Positions 1 through 12,087 of a DNA stretch of 64,000 bases are shown piece after piece. The notes below the pieces were generated by a model, which was not told the DNA's origin, did not search any database, and was given only the letters and a program-made list of their open reading frames with translations. This stretch comes from Linum tenue (Eukaryota > Streptophyta > Magnoliopsida > Malpighiales > Linaceae). The number at the start of each line of letters is the position of its first letter. The first letter of the stretch is position 1. The position numbers were made by a program, and so were the translations under genes. The stretch covers positions 56,222,449-56,286,448 of the forward strand of contig CAMGYJ010000011.1 in the NCBI GenBank assembly GCA_946122785.1, in the 5' to 3' direction.

Positions 1-299
1 TGGGATTCCCCGTTCCCGGGTCGGCCCATTTCCAACTGGGCTTAAATGTATCGAAGCCCATTATGAACCGAATCGAGGGTCATGAATCATGATTCACATC
101 CTAACTTCTAAAAGAATATGGTTTAAGCAGAAACTGATCATTAGAGAAGTTGACCAGATGACAGGTAACAGTAATGGCGTTGTTTTCGGACTTTCCGAGG
201 TCGGATCATGAGACAAAAAACGAATGACAGGTTGTCGATTGTTCCAATGATGGAGGAAGCCAGCTGCAAGTTGGAAGTTGGGCTTCCACTAAAGGCTGG
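1..299. other. Flanking intergenic DNA, no gene seen
   Basis: No reading frame or motif that I recognise. The last five bases (295-299, GCTGG) are the left copy of the target-site duplication of the copia element that follows. Confidence 0.6.
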
Positions 300-653
300 T
301 GTTGATATGACTTGAATCGGATTATCAGCCGCTACGACTGGTAACCGGGGGTCTCGCTGGGCTCAATGTTATTTGGGTTCAGGTTCTGGGCCTGGTCTGT
401 AACCGTTTCCTTTGCTAGATTGGATTAGGTTTAGACCCACATGGAGAAGTACTATAAATACTTCTCATACTCCTCTGTAATCTGTAATCTCCTCGATATA
501 GTGAAATCGGCTCTCTCTCGCCCGTGGACGTAGCTAACACACATCGTGTTAGTGAACCACGTAAATCGTGTGTCGTGTTTTCGATTCTCGCTTTCGTATT
601 CTTGCTTTGTCGATCCCGGCGGTTTCCCGATCCGTAGCAGCGCGTTTATAACA
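300..653 (+). repeat. 5' LTR of copia element
   Basis: 354 bp, TG...CA. TATA box TATAAATA at 453-460 lies in the loop of a perfect 8-bp inverted repeat (GAGAAGTA / TACTTCTC), so the LTR promoter sits in a small potential hairpin. It contains 9 bp (GGCTCAATG region, about 359-368) that are absent from the 3' LTR. Confidence 0.96.
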
Positions 654-655
654 AG

Positions 656-667
656 TGGTATCAGAGC
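656..667 (+). other. Primer binding site (tRNA-iMet)
   Basis: TGGTATCAGAGC, the standard plant retrotransposon primer site complementary to the 3' end of initiator methionine tRNA, starts 2 bp after the 5' LTR. Confidence 0.95.
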
Positions 668-706
668 CGCGGCTGGAAATCAGGCTAGGGTTTTCGATTC
701 AGAAGA

Positions 707-3700
707 ATGACGTCGGTGAACATGAAGATCGAAAAGTTCACGGGGAAGAACAGCTTTGCTATATGGCAGATCAAGATGCAGGCTTTACTAAAACAGCAAG
801 GGCTGTGGGGGCCGCTGTCTGCGAAACAGAAGAAGGCAGCGGTCGATGACGATGAGTGGAATACCCTGGAGGAGAAGGCCCACTCGACCATCATGCTATC
901 GTTGTCTGATGACGTCATCATTGAAGTCGCTGCTGAGAAGACTGCCGCGGGCTTGTGGTTGAAACTAGAGAGTCTGTACATGACTAAGTCTCTAACCAAC
1001 AAGCTGCATCTCAAGCAACGGTTGTTCAGCTTGAGGATGCAAGAAGGTACGCCTTTGAGGGAACATCTCGAACAGCTTAACTCTATTTTGCTGGATCTGC
1101 GTAATATAGATGTTCAAGTTGATGATGAGGATGCTGCCCTAATCCTGCTGGTTTCTTTGCCGAGTTCATATGAGAATTTTGTTGATTCTTTTATTGCTGG
1201 TAAAGAAAGCGTGTCGTTGGAGGATGTCAGGTCTGCTCTTCATACGAGAGAGATCAGACATAAGGCGTCCGGATCTGGTACAGGTGGTGAGGCATCGGGT
1301 TTGGCTGTTACAGGTGGAAAGGGAAAGAAGAAATCTGGTAAAGGGAATTCGAGCAAGAATTCCAAGGGTCCCGGTCCACAGCCAGGTGATGCTTGTCACA
1401 ACTGTAAGAAAGTGGGGCATTGGAAGTACAACTGTCCCAAGAGAAGAGGGCAACAGAAGAAACAAGGTTCAGTTGCCGTGGCAGAAGTGGACAACAGTTC
1501 TGAAGACGATCTCGCCTTGGCTGTAGATGAGAAGGCACATCGTGGTGATGTGTGGTTTCTGGATACTGCAGCCTCATATCATATGTCTCCGAACAGGGAT
1601 TGCTTCACAACCTACGAGCAGATAGATGGTGGTAACGTGGTCATGGCAAATGGAGCTGTCTGCAAGGTTGTTGGAATCGGGTCCATAAAGGTTCGGACAC
1701 ATGATGGTTCGTTCTGTACCGTGAATGATGTCAGACATGTTCCACGAATGACGAAGAACCTGATCTCCTTGAGTCTACTCGACAGCAAGGGTTTCAGTTT
1801 CAAAGGAAAAGGTGGAGTTGTGTATGTCTGCAAGGGTTCGAGGAAGGTACTGAAGGGCGTGAAGCGTGGGACCTTGTATGCATTACAAGGGTCTGTGTTG
1901 TCTGGTTCTGCTGCAGTTGCATCGTCTCAGGTTCAACAGGAAGATATGACCACTCTCTGGCACATGAGACTGGGGCATATGAGTGAACGAGGGATGCAAG
2001 TTCTATCAAAGAGGGATCTTCTTTGCGGGCACAAGGTGCAGAATTTGGAATTCTGTGAGCATTGTGTGTTTGGGAAGCTACATCGCAGCAAGTTTCCCAA
2101 GAAGGGTATCCACCGGACGAAGGGGATACTAGATTACCTCCACTCTGACTGTTGGGGTCCTTCACGAGTTGAATCCATTGGAGGCAGCAGGTATTTTCTG
2201 TCTATTATTGATGATTATTCGAGATTTACTTGGATTTTCATGATGAAGCAGAAAAGTGAGGCTTTCACGAAGTTCAAGCAGTGGAAGATATTGGTGGAGA
2301 ATCAGACCGGGAAGAAGATCAAGAAGCTGCGAACGGACAATGGTTTGGAGTTCTGCAGTTCTGAGTTCAACGAATTCTGCAAGGATGAAGGGATTGCCCG
2401 TCATCGGACTGTTAGAGATACACCTCAGCAGAATGGCGTTGCAGAAAGAATGAACCAAACATTGTTGGAGAGAGCACGGTGCATGCTCTCTAATGCTGGA
2501 CTAGAGAGAAGATTCTGGGCAGAAGCAGTAAACATGGCATGCTTCCTGATCAACCGTGGACCTCACACAGGTATCGAGTGTAAGACTCCTTATGAGGTGT
2601 GGTATGGTAAGCCTGCTGATTACTCTTCACTGAAAGTTTTTGGGTGTCCTGTTTATTATCATGAGGGTAAACTGAACCCAAGGGCAAAGAAGGGTGTATT
2701 TGTGGGTTACGGAGATGGAGTTAAGGGATTTCGAGTCTGGTCACCTTCTGAGCATCGAGTTATACTTAGTAGAAATGTGATATTTGATGAGAAGTCTATG
2801 TTTAACCCCATGTTGAAGGTCACTGTTGTTGAAGGTAGCAGGAATGTTGATAAGCAGGTGGAGCTGCAAACTCTCAATGAGAGTGAGTTTGAGCACCAAG
2901 GTGGAGAAGATCAACATGATGAGGATGTCTCTGCAGAGCCAGAAACTTCAGAGTCCAGTGCACGAGCTCAACAGTCTATTACTTCCGGTAGACCAAAGAG
3001 AGCGACTGCAGGAGTACCTCCACAGAGGTATGGCTTCGAGGACATGGTGGCGTATTCATTTCAGGTTGCTGAGGAAGTGGATGCAGGAGAGCCACAGTCC
3101 TATAGAGAAGCAGTTTCGGGTGGTGAAGCCGATCAGTGGCTTGCCGCAATGGGAGATGAGATGGAATCCCATGACAGGAATCAGACTTGGGAGCTAGTCA
3201 AACGACCACAGGGAAGGAAGATTGTTACAAACAAGTGGATCTACAAGAAGAAGGAAGGAATCACTTCTAAAGAGGGCATGAAATTTAAAGCTCGGGTGGT
3301 TGCACGAGGCTTCTCGCAGAGGGAAGGAGTTGACTACAATGAGATTTTCTCACCAGTGGTCAGACATACTTCGATCAGAGTGCTACTAGCAATAGTGGCA
3401 CATTATGACTTGGAGCTCGAGCAGCTAGACGTGAAGACAGCTTTCCTACATGGAGAGTTGGAGGAAGAAATTTACATGACTCAGCCAGAAGGATTCGAGG
3501 TTTCGGGAAAAGAAGACTATGTTTGTAAGCTGAAGAAGTCCTTGTATGGACTTAAGCAATCTCCGAGGCAGTGGTACAAGAGATTTGACAGTTACATGCT
3601 TGAGCTGGGCTACAGCAGAAGTCCATATGATTGTTGTGTATATCACAGCAAGGCAGAGGATGGTTCGATGATATATCTAGTTCTGTATGTGGATGATATG

Positions 3701-4645
3701 CTCATAGCTGCGAGGTCAAAGTCTGATATCCAGAAGTTAAAGGGGCTTCTCAGTGCTGAGTTTGAGATGAAGGATTTGGGAGCTGCTCAGAAGATCTTGG
3801 GTATGGAGATTTACAGGGACAGGTCGAAGAAGAAGCTTTTCTTGTCACAGAAGAGCTACATCCAGAAGATACTGTCGAGGTTTGGCATGTCTTCAGCAAA
3901 GCCCTTAAATACTCCTAGTGCTTCAAATGTTCATCTATCCTCGGCTTATGCACCGCAGTCAGAGGCTGAGAAGGAGTACATGTCGAGAGTCCCATATGCT
4001 AGTGCAGTAGGTAGCTTGATGTACGCTATGGTATGCACTAGACCTGATCTTGCACATGCTGTTAGTGTTGTTAGCAGGTTTATGATACAACCTGGGAAGG
4101 AGCATTGACAGGCCGTGAAGAGGATCTTCCGGTACCTTAAGGGTACACCTGATGTGGGGATTAGCTTCGGAAGTGATACAGAGTGCTTGGTGTCTGGGTA
4201 TTCTGACTCGGACTATGCTGGAGATGTTGACACGAGGAGATCGATGATCGGTTATGTATTCACTCTTGGGAGTTCTGTAGTGAGCTGGAAGGCAACTTTG
4301 CAGTCGGCGGTGACATTGTCTACTACTGAGGCAGAGTATATGGCGTTGACAGAAGCTGCCAAGGAGGGAATATGGTTGAAGGGACTGGTTGGTGATCTTG
4401 GTCTACATCATGATCAGGCAGTGGTGTATTGTGACAGTTTGAGTGCAATATGCTTGGCCAAGGATCAAGTCCACCATGAGAGGACTAAGCACATCGATGT
4501 GAGGTATCATTTCTTGAGGACAGAGAAGAGGATTAAGGTGAAGAAGGTTGGCACCGCGGATAATCCTGCTGATATGTTCACGAAGCCGGTTCCACATGGC
4601 AAGTTCCAACACTGCTTGGACTTGCTGAATGTCTTGAGTGGGTGA
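707..4645 (+). pseudogene. Copia gag-pol polyprotein, interrupted by one stop
   Basis: One frame runs from the ATG at 707 to the TGA at 4643-4645, broken only by a TGA at 4106-4108, where the family normally has Trp after Lys-Glu-His; a single G-to-A change explains it. Order: Gag with a CCHC zinc knuckle (residues 230-243); protease with active Asp in an unusual DTAAS setting (about residue 286; D-S/T-G-A is usual); integrase with an HHCC zinc domain and a DDE core; reverse transcriptase with YVDD at 994-997; RNase H, mostly after the stop (DSDYAGD and TEAEYMAL motifs). The downstream part (4109-4645) stays open and intact, which suggests a recent lesion. No envelope-like gene is present. 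Confidence 0.95.
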
Positions 4646-4727
4646 CTCCGCCCTACGGGGCATTGATGGCGGGAGAGAGAGAAGGAGCAGAGTACATCAG
4701 AGATTTCAGAGGAAGAGGATTCAAGTC

Positions 4728-4739
4728 AAGGTGGAGATT
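4728..4739 (+). other. Polypurine tract
   Basis: AAGGTGGAGATT lies directly before the 3' LTR, the expected place for the plus-strand primer of a copia element. Confidence 0.8.
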
Positions 4740-5084
4740 TGTTGATATGACTTGAATCGGATTATCAGCCGCTACGACTGGTAACCGGGGGTCTCGCTGT
4801 TATTTGGGTTCAGGTTCTGGGCCTGGTCTGTAACCGTTTCCTTTGCTAGATTGGATTAGGTTTAGACCCACATGGAGAAGTACTATAAATACTTCTCATA
4901 CTCCTCTGTAATCTGTAATCTCCTCGATATAGTGAAATCGGCTCTCTCTCGCCCGTGGACGTAGCTAACACACATCGTGTTAGTGAACCACGTAAATCGT
5001 GTGTCGTGTTTTCGATTCTCGCTTTCGTATTCTTGCTTTGTCGATCCCGGCGGTTTCCCGATCCGTAGCAGCGCGTTTATAACA
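4740..5084 (+). repeat. 3' LTR of copia element
   Basis: 345 bp, collinear with the 5' LTR except for a 9-bp deletion; no other difference seen by eye. TATA box at 4884-4891 in the same inverted-repeat setting. Followed directly by the right target-site duplicate GCTGG (5085-5089). Confidence 0.96.
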
Positions 5085-5089
5085 GCTGG

Positions 5090-6379
5090 AATGAAGGTGA
5101 CACAATAATTCGGTTTTGTTTCATGGTGTGTAGCATAATTAAAGTTTCCATGTTGACTCATAAATGGTTTTCAATGATGATTAATCATCGGTCTAAGTTA
5201 GCATGATGATGTGGGGGATCCAATTATCAGCACGTGCCAGAAACACAAGTAGGTCGTGAGATCGCGAGACAGAGGCATTGTAACCGTTGGATCGCGGGTC
5301 CAATGATTGCGTCGCTCCGAACGCTATATGTTGGAAAGACGTTCTTACATATGGTATGATAATCATCCTACCCGCATTAGAATTACGATGCCCTCTATGG
5401 GGCACAACCACAGTGTCCCTTTACGTACTACTATCCCAATCCAAATCACTGCATGAGATAGAAGAGTGATAAGGGATGGGATATTCGATCTTTCACTGTT
5501 GAGAAACCAAAAGGAAACGGAGTGGGTGATTCGGTGATCGGGTGATATGTTCATAAGTGTTATTATGACCGGACTATGAAGACTGGCTTCTTGAGTCAAT
5601 TGTTGCAATACTATGTGAATACCAATTGTACCAGACTAAAAAAAAAATGTACCACACGGTTTCTTTTGGATCTTACATTCTGTGGTTAATGATATTAATT
5701 TTACTCTTTCCAGGTAACCGGCCTAAAAAATTGACCTGTAGAGAGAAATATAAAGTGATTGGATCGATGGTAATGGTACTCTACTATCCCCTCAACATAT
5801 CCACGCACGAACTATAACCTCATACCAAGTATCGAATAAGATCGATCGAGTCTTATATCCCCTCAACTACATAAGGCTCCACCTCCTCAAAGGACAGACA
5901 GAAGGACTTGTTTGGAGATTGAAGATCCACATAGAAAACCTGTCTTGACAAAAGAACAAGTTCTTAGGGCAAAAATAGTACTATTAGACTATAGGAGGGA
6001 AATGATGAACACTGTTAAAAAAAAATTGCAGCAGAGATTTTGTTTTTTCTGTGTATCTTTTCTTTTTTTCACTGCACTGATTGGCTTTCCCTTTTCTACC
6101 CAAAAGAAGATCGTGGGGAATCCTCTGGTGATGACCCATAACAAGCAAAAAAAATTGTGGGGTGGAGGATCGAAGGTCGATAATGGTGGAAAAGAAAAGG
6201 AGCAACAGAGTTTGATGTCCTTTTGCTGCAACTTTTTTTTTTTTTGCCTCTCTACTGCTATAAGGCCATAAGCTTAGCTCTCTCCCTTTGATTTGTATAC
6301 TGTGACCATGTCAATTATGTCGCATTTTGGATTCTCATCATGTCCCTCCTGTCACAACCAAGAGATTATTATTGAAGTG
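5090..6379. other. Intergenic, no gene recognised
   Basis: AT-rich DNA with homopolymer runs (near 5640, 6020, 6230). The short frames here lack any recognisable domain and look fortuitous. Confidence 0.6.
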
Positions 6380-7448
6380 GGGGGAGGGGAGCAAAACAAA
6401 ATTCGATCGACCTTTTTTCTCTCTCTTTTTTTTTGGGTAGTTGAGTCAAAAGAGATTTCAAATATATTTTGATGTGGTGGGTCTTTTAAGTTGATAGATC
6501 ATACCTTGAAGGACTAGTAGTTAAAGGCTCTGGGACATAGAATTTGTTACGACGTCATCTCGATTTCGATTCTCATACTATTTCGTTTTTCATAAACAAA
6601 AACTTTTTCGACTGGTGGCGGAATGTCTGGACCGTCTGTGTTTCATAACTTTGTCGAATAATCATCAAAACAAGGATAGACTCAGACGTATGCATTGAGG
6701 TACTACACATCATATAAGAAATTGTATTGGGGATGAGTTTTCTTATGGTTTATTGTCAGTGGTAAGATCTTGTCACAAAATTCAATCAAACTTTTCTCAT
6801 TTTTGGTAGTTGAGTCGAGAGATTTCAGATTTATTTCGATGTGGTGGATCTCATGTTGACAGATCGTATTATAAACAAGGAGTAGATAGCTAGGCTCTAA
6901 AACATGAAATTTGGTACCGTGTCATCTCAATTTCGATTACATAATCTAACTTTTTTCTGTAAAACTCTGTTAATGGGTGGTAATGGGAATGAATATCCGG
7001 ACCATATGTTTTTTTTATAACTTTGTTGAGTAATCATAAAGACCGGGATCGTCTCGAACATATGCATTGAGGTACATATCAAAAGAAACCGTATCATGGA
7101 TCAATTTTCATCTAGTTTATTGTTGGCAATATCCCGTCACAAATTTTGATTGTCTTTTCTCTTTAAGGGTAGTTTAGCCGAAAGATATTTCAAATTTTAT
7201 TTTGATGTGGTGGGTCTTATGTTGACAAATTATACCATGAATGACGAGTAACTAGCCAGCCTCTAAGACATGAAATTTGGTACAGTGTCATCTCAATTTT
7301 ATTACCCATAACCTATCTTTTTCGAAAAAATCCTTTTGACGTGTTACAACGAGATCAAAATGTTCAGATCGTTCGTTTCATAACAACTAGAATCATCTCA
7401 AAAATATACCTCAAGATACCGTCATGAAAAATAGTATCATTTCTTCTA
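6380..7448. repeat. Degenerate tandem repeat, three ~366-bp units
   Basis: The block GATGTGGTGG occurs at 6471, 6838 and 7204, spaced 367 and 366 bp. Around each copy the same order of segments recurs: a T-rich TTTGGTAGTTGAGTC-like start, the GATGTGGTGG block, a GACATGAAATTTGGTAC-like block, a CGTGTCATCTCAATTTC-like block, then TATGCATTGAGGTAC. The third unit is truncated or diverged at its end. The copies differ a lot, so the duplication is old. No coding potential. Confidence 0.85.
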
Positions 7449-9963
7449 GGGGTCGTTTGGATGGCTCAATTTAGAAATGAGTCAATTTGATCAATTGACG
7501 TAACCGGGGAGCAGTCTACCTTTTGTGATAGAATCTCGCCAACAGTAAACTAGGGTGGTTTGGATGAGTAATTGTAACGGATCAATTTGATATAATTGTC
7601 TCGTTTTGAGACAATTGTACCAAATTGCTTCGTTTACCAGCAAAAAGTTTGGATGGCAGGTAATTGAAATTGACTCAAAACGGATCAATGAAAATACAGT
7701 AATTGAAATTGACTCAAAGAAGTGATGTGGTGACTAATAATTAAGAGGTAACCCTTGATGGATTAGTACTAATAATTTGATGCTAAAATGGAGCTATCGG
7801 GAAGGGGGAACAGATTAATAATGGTGGGAACATAAGCGTCTATCGGAATAGATTGATTGGTAATCTGTGAATTTGACTAAGGAGCTACCTAGCTCATAGT
7901 AAAGAATAAATTAATTAAAAAGCGACTATTAAAAGAGGTTGAAATTTTAAGTTCTACTTCTAGGCGGGTTTGCTTGATAGATTTGAAAATTGATGTTATT
8001 TTTGGAAAATTTGGATTTTGAAATTTTTTAGATTTGGTTATGATGGATTCATTATTATAATGAATTTGAAAGAATCTATTGTTCACTCGGGATTCAAATT
8101 CCTCAACAAATCCGTGAAGCAGGGGTTATTTGAATGATGAATTTCTGGAATGATGCAGTTGACCCAATTGCCTCACAAAAATGCATAGTTTCGAAAATAC
8201 TTGCACCATTAGATCAAATTAACTCATCCATTATCATCTTTCTAAATAATGGGTTTTCATCTTCTTTTTTTCACATGTCATTGTCGTGAAAAGGATGTTG
8301 GACTAGCTAGTGCATTTGGAAAATGATAAATAGTTTTGATTAAATTTGAATTTTGACATGGTATAATATTGTAGTTAAGGTGGTTTTATAACGATAGAAA
8401 TGATAAATTCGTTCATGAAAATATTTACACATTCGAGTTTCCTGTAACTCCCACTCAACAGTCAACACTTGCACCACATATATATCCTTAATTTTCTCAC
8501 TAATCATATTAGCAAAACTTGACACCGGAAGTTAGTGAAACTCACTTTCGAGTTTGGAATTCAAAGACTTTCAATATTTTATGATCCACACAAGAAATTC
8601 ATTATGTAATCTGTATCGGTTAACATTTAAGAAAAATGTTTCAATTGCTGATATTTGTTATGAAGGATGGCATCCTCCTAGCTAGCCTGGGATTGTTTTG
8701 CAGTATACCAAATTGGCAAGTTGTTTAGCCTTAATTAATTCGATGTCTGGGTTTAGTATTTAATTAATCACCACAAGTACAATCATTTTATTTTTCTATA
8801 AAATCCAAATATCATTTTCAGAGCAATAGTTTAAGAAAATTATTTATTTAAGAGTGAACATCATTTTCAAAGCGACATTTTTTCTTTATTGAAAAAGGGA
8901 AGAATAATAGTAAATTGCAACTTAATTAAATTGGTATAATCACTGTCAACACGTGCAATAAAATAGACAGGCGAAAGCAACAACCATTTCATGGCGCCGG
9001 GACGGGGAGGATGACGGTCATGGTCCTCGCCGCTCCTAGGACGGTCCTTAAATATTTGCCCTAAAGAAAACTGGTTCGATTATGAATTCATGAAGTGTGG
9101 TGGGTCCATCGCTACATGTTTCGATTAGCGAACACGAGTAGCGGATTATCGAAGGCGCATGTCAGTCGACTGGGTCTCATACTACAAGCGATAACATGGC
9201 GATGATCCGCTACTTCTTATAGGATCAGGAAATGAGATTATCAAGATAAAAAAAAAACGACGATTGTCAAGATTACCAACCTTGATCAATCAACGACCAA
9301 ATTAGACTCATGGTGTGAGAGGATAAGAGGCAAAAGTTCCCTTCATAGTACATAGACCGACGATTGTTAAGAAGATCACCAACTTGATCAACATCAAATT
9401 AGGCGCAAAAAGTGAGAGGATTAGAAGGCAGTGAAAAAAAAACACGTAGATATCATGATTTCAGGTTCGCTTCATATTAATCGAACGCGTTCAATCGAAT
9501 TGATCTGAGTTCATGGTTCGAAAGCCATAATCTCAAGTGCACAATCGAAACTCTCTCTCACACTTTAACTTTCTTTTTATAAGAAGGTGAAAAAAGAGTG
9601 TCCCTAAGCGAGATTTTGGTTTGGACGGTAGGTTTAAACCTAAAAATCTCGTCCAAACGTGCCCAACATCTTAACCACTTAGGCTATCATACAATGCATC
9701 CTTATTCACCGAAAAACGTCCTCTAACTTTAACACCCGTAAAATTCATCATCTCAATCCCAACAACCACCCAATAAATCAATCACCCAAATCCAGCCAAT
9801 CTTGATTTCTTCATCAACATGATGCACAATCATCCACAACCCTAAAATGCCATTGAAATGGCATCTTACTCTACTCATCATCATCTACCCCAAGTTGCAA
9901 GGGGACAGGCGAATATGAGAGGAAAGTGTTGAGAGTGGGGTCTTGAGAGTGCGTGAATCAAAG
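7449..9963. other. Intergenic, scattered small repeats
   Basis: The edges at 7449 and 7551 contain GTCGTTTGGAT-like words common at plant MITE ends, but I could not define an element. A 20-bp direct repeat (GTAATTGAAATTGACTCAAA) occurs twice about 40 bp apart (about 7661 and 7701). A 14-bp palindrome TAGGTTTAAACCTA is at 9629-9642, inside a longer imperfect foldback (9609-9658). No gene seen. Confidence 0.55.
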
Positions 9964-9988
9964 ATGAGTGAGTGAGTGAGTGAGTGAG
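9964..9988. repeat. (GAGT)n microsatellite
   Basis: About six GAGT units in a row. Confidence 0.85.
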
Positions 9989-12087
9989 TCCGTAATGTTT
10001 GCTAAAATTGGGCGTCTGATCGCTCAATACTCTTTAGGGCCTTGAGATTTTGGTTTGCACAATTATCAGTACCGCATCCATCCGACAACCACAAATGCTT
10101 CACGCCTGACCTGACGATTCCCGACCACATGCTCACAACAGGTTGTGAGCACCACAGTCGGGTTGGCATCAAAGATTTAAAAGAAGAGAGAGAGAGAGAG
10201 AGCTAGGTGGGAGGGAACAATCGGGCAGATGTGTCATGTGACACCAAACCCTTCTTTCCATTGGGGGGCACTCTGTTTTTTTCCCCCTTTCCATCTCATT
10301 TCAACAAAACAGGCTCACATCTCCCCTTCCCTCTTCTTCTTCTTCTTCTTCTCCCATCTCCATCCATCTCTGCTCTTCATTATTTCGATGGAACCCCACT
10401 GAAAAAGGGCAAGAGAGGGAGAAAGGAAAGAGGGTCCCCGTTCTCCAATTCCCTTAGCCTTCTTTCCCCTTGCAATTTGGTCCATGCCCACATGCTATAG
10501 TACAACTACTTGCCCCCGTTTCTCCCCACCACAACAACAATCCCCGTTACAACTCATCATCCTTCCCATCCATCTCTCTCTCTCTTTCCCATGTAATTGT
10601 GTCTTCATAGGATCTCCTTTAATTCACTAGTCAATTTCATACACACTTGCCTTATCTTACGGTTGGAGCTTGGGACATCCTAATAAGTAATCATATCTCT
10701 CTATCGGATACCTTCTCCCCGGTTATTGGCCAGAAAACCCCGAGCAAATCTGGTTTTTCGATATGGTATTTGAGATTCGTGTTGATCGAGAGAGAAATCA
10801 AACCAGTTGTCGAATTAAATCTCGATACGCTCACCAGACAGGCTCTGGTCAGGGTACGTAACGTATACCGTCATGCTTCTTCCAGATGCGAGGATATCAC
10901 CGGTACAAGAATGAGGAGGGTCACATTGTAAGCACCCCCCCCCCCCCCCGGAATTTTTCCTTGCCTCCAGCTATCATACTAGAAAATCAACAAATGAACA
11001 AGCTGCATTGTGCACGTCATCTAACCAGAGTTATCGGTATTCACGGACGATTCAGTTATCTGTTATAGTTGATTTGTCGATAAACATTTCTCAATAACTC
11101 GCATCGCAAACACGAATCCGATCTAGGCACCAACACCACCCTAATTCAATTGTCAAGTTGGATGGGGCTAGCAACTTGCAAACCCTCCCTCTTATCAATC
11201 GGTTTGGGGTTGGGGGCAAAGAAAAACAATGATTAGAAGTGTTAGGAACATCGATGTCACCAAATATAAAAAAAAACTATGTTTCCATGATGGAACTCCC
11301 TTTTCCCCCCATATTTACAAATTTATTATACGGTCCATCTCAACAAACTACATTATCATCTTCATCATCACATCATGTATAGTATACAATACCAATGCCA
11401 ACAATAATCCATCGACGTAAATACAAGGCAGAGAACCTTCACTACGTCATGTCAAACCAAGTCCACCCATCTTCTGCCGTCCAAAGGGAATTCATACAAC
11501 GCAATTGACTTAGTAATACCTCCACAGAGGATCAAATCACACCATGAATCATTCCTTCCTCTGTTCCTTCTCAGTATCCTTATCAATCGGTGCATTTGCC
11601 TCGAAAGCATGGTCCATGAAACCGTACCGGAGATCGTACCGAGAAAGTAAGTTTTAGAGTATTTTATGGTAAAACCGTGGTTTAACCATAGTTCAACCGT
11701 TATACCGTTGAATACCGCCTATTAGTTTAGCCTCCAATACTGGTATTTCGTGGTTGAACCGTCGGTACGGTACGGTGTCATGGACACTGCTCGAAAGTCA
11801 GCTACTTTACCATTGTTCAACTGTTTCAACCAATTTTACCCCGATCGAGCTTTGTCTAATCAGAACTATTGGAGACCGAATTGGTAGCAGTGATTTGTAT
11901 GTGGGTTTCTAATAATTAGTCCCTCTCAAAGCTTGAAACATTTGATTTCAATGGCGGTACCCTTAAGAAAAAAGGTTATGGAAAAAAGGAAAGTAAGAAG
12001 AAAGAAAATTAAAGAAGATCTAATTTCCCCCCAAAAAAAAGGAAACCCATTTCCCTCCAATTTGCCGATTGCCGAACTTTTTTCTTT
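9989..12087. other. Intergenic; CT/GA-rich stretch and poly-C run
   Basis: Contains a short (GA)n at 10189-10202, a pyrimidine-rich stretch with TTC repeats (10320-10370) and a 14-15 bp poly-C run near 10937. The region 10200-10600 looks like a leader of an unidentified transcript, but no protein I recognise follows on either strand. 11600-11800 is low-complexity AT-rich sequence. The end of the DELLA gene and its 3' UTR lie at the right edge. Confidence 0.45.

Larger units (their letters stand above)
300..5084 (+). mobile_element. Ty1/copia LTR retrotransposon, nearly complete
   Basis: A copia-type retrotransposon with two LTRs (300-653 and 4740-5084), an initiator-Met-tRNA primer binding site just inside the 5' LTR, one long gag-pol frame, and a purine-rich tract before the 3' LTR. 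The LTRs begin TG and end CA. The element is flanked by a perfect 5-bp target duplication GCTGG (295-299 and 5085-5089). Apart from one 9-bp indel the two LTRs read as identical, so the insertion is recent. The order protease, integrase, reverse transcriptase, RNase H is the copia order. A single in-frame TGA in the RNase H region means this copy probably cannot make a full polyprotein unless the stop is read through. A truncated relative of the LTR lies at 40070-40226. Confidence 0.97.

Noticed and set aside
10207..10500. 97-codon frame with a Leu-rich stretch, at first taken for a secreted peptide
   Set aside because: The Leu run comes from a CTT/TTC simple repeat; no homologue recognised and no conserved neighbourhood.
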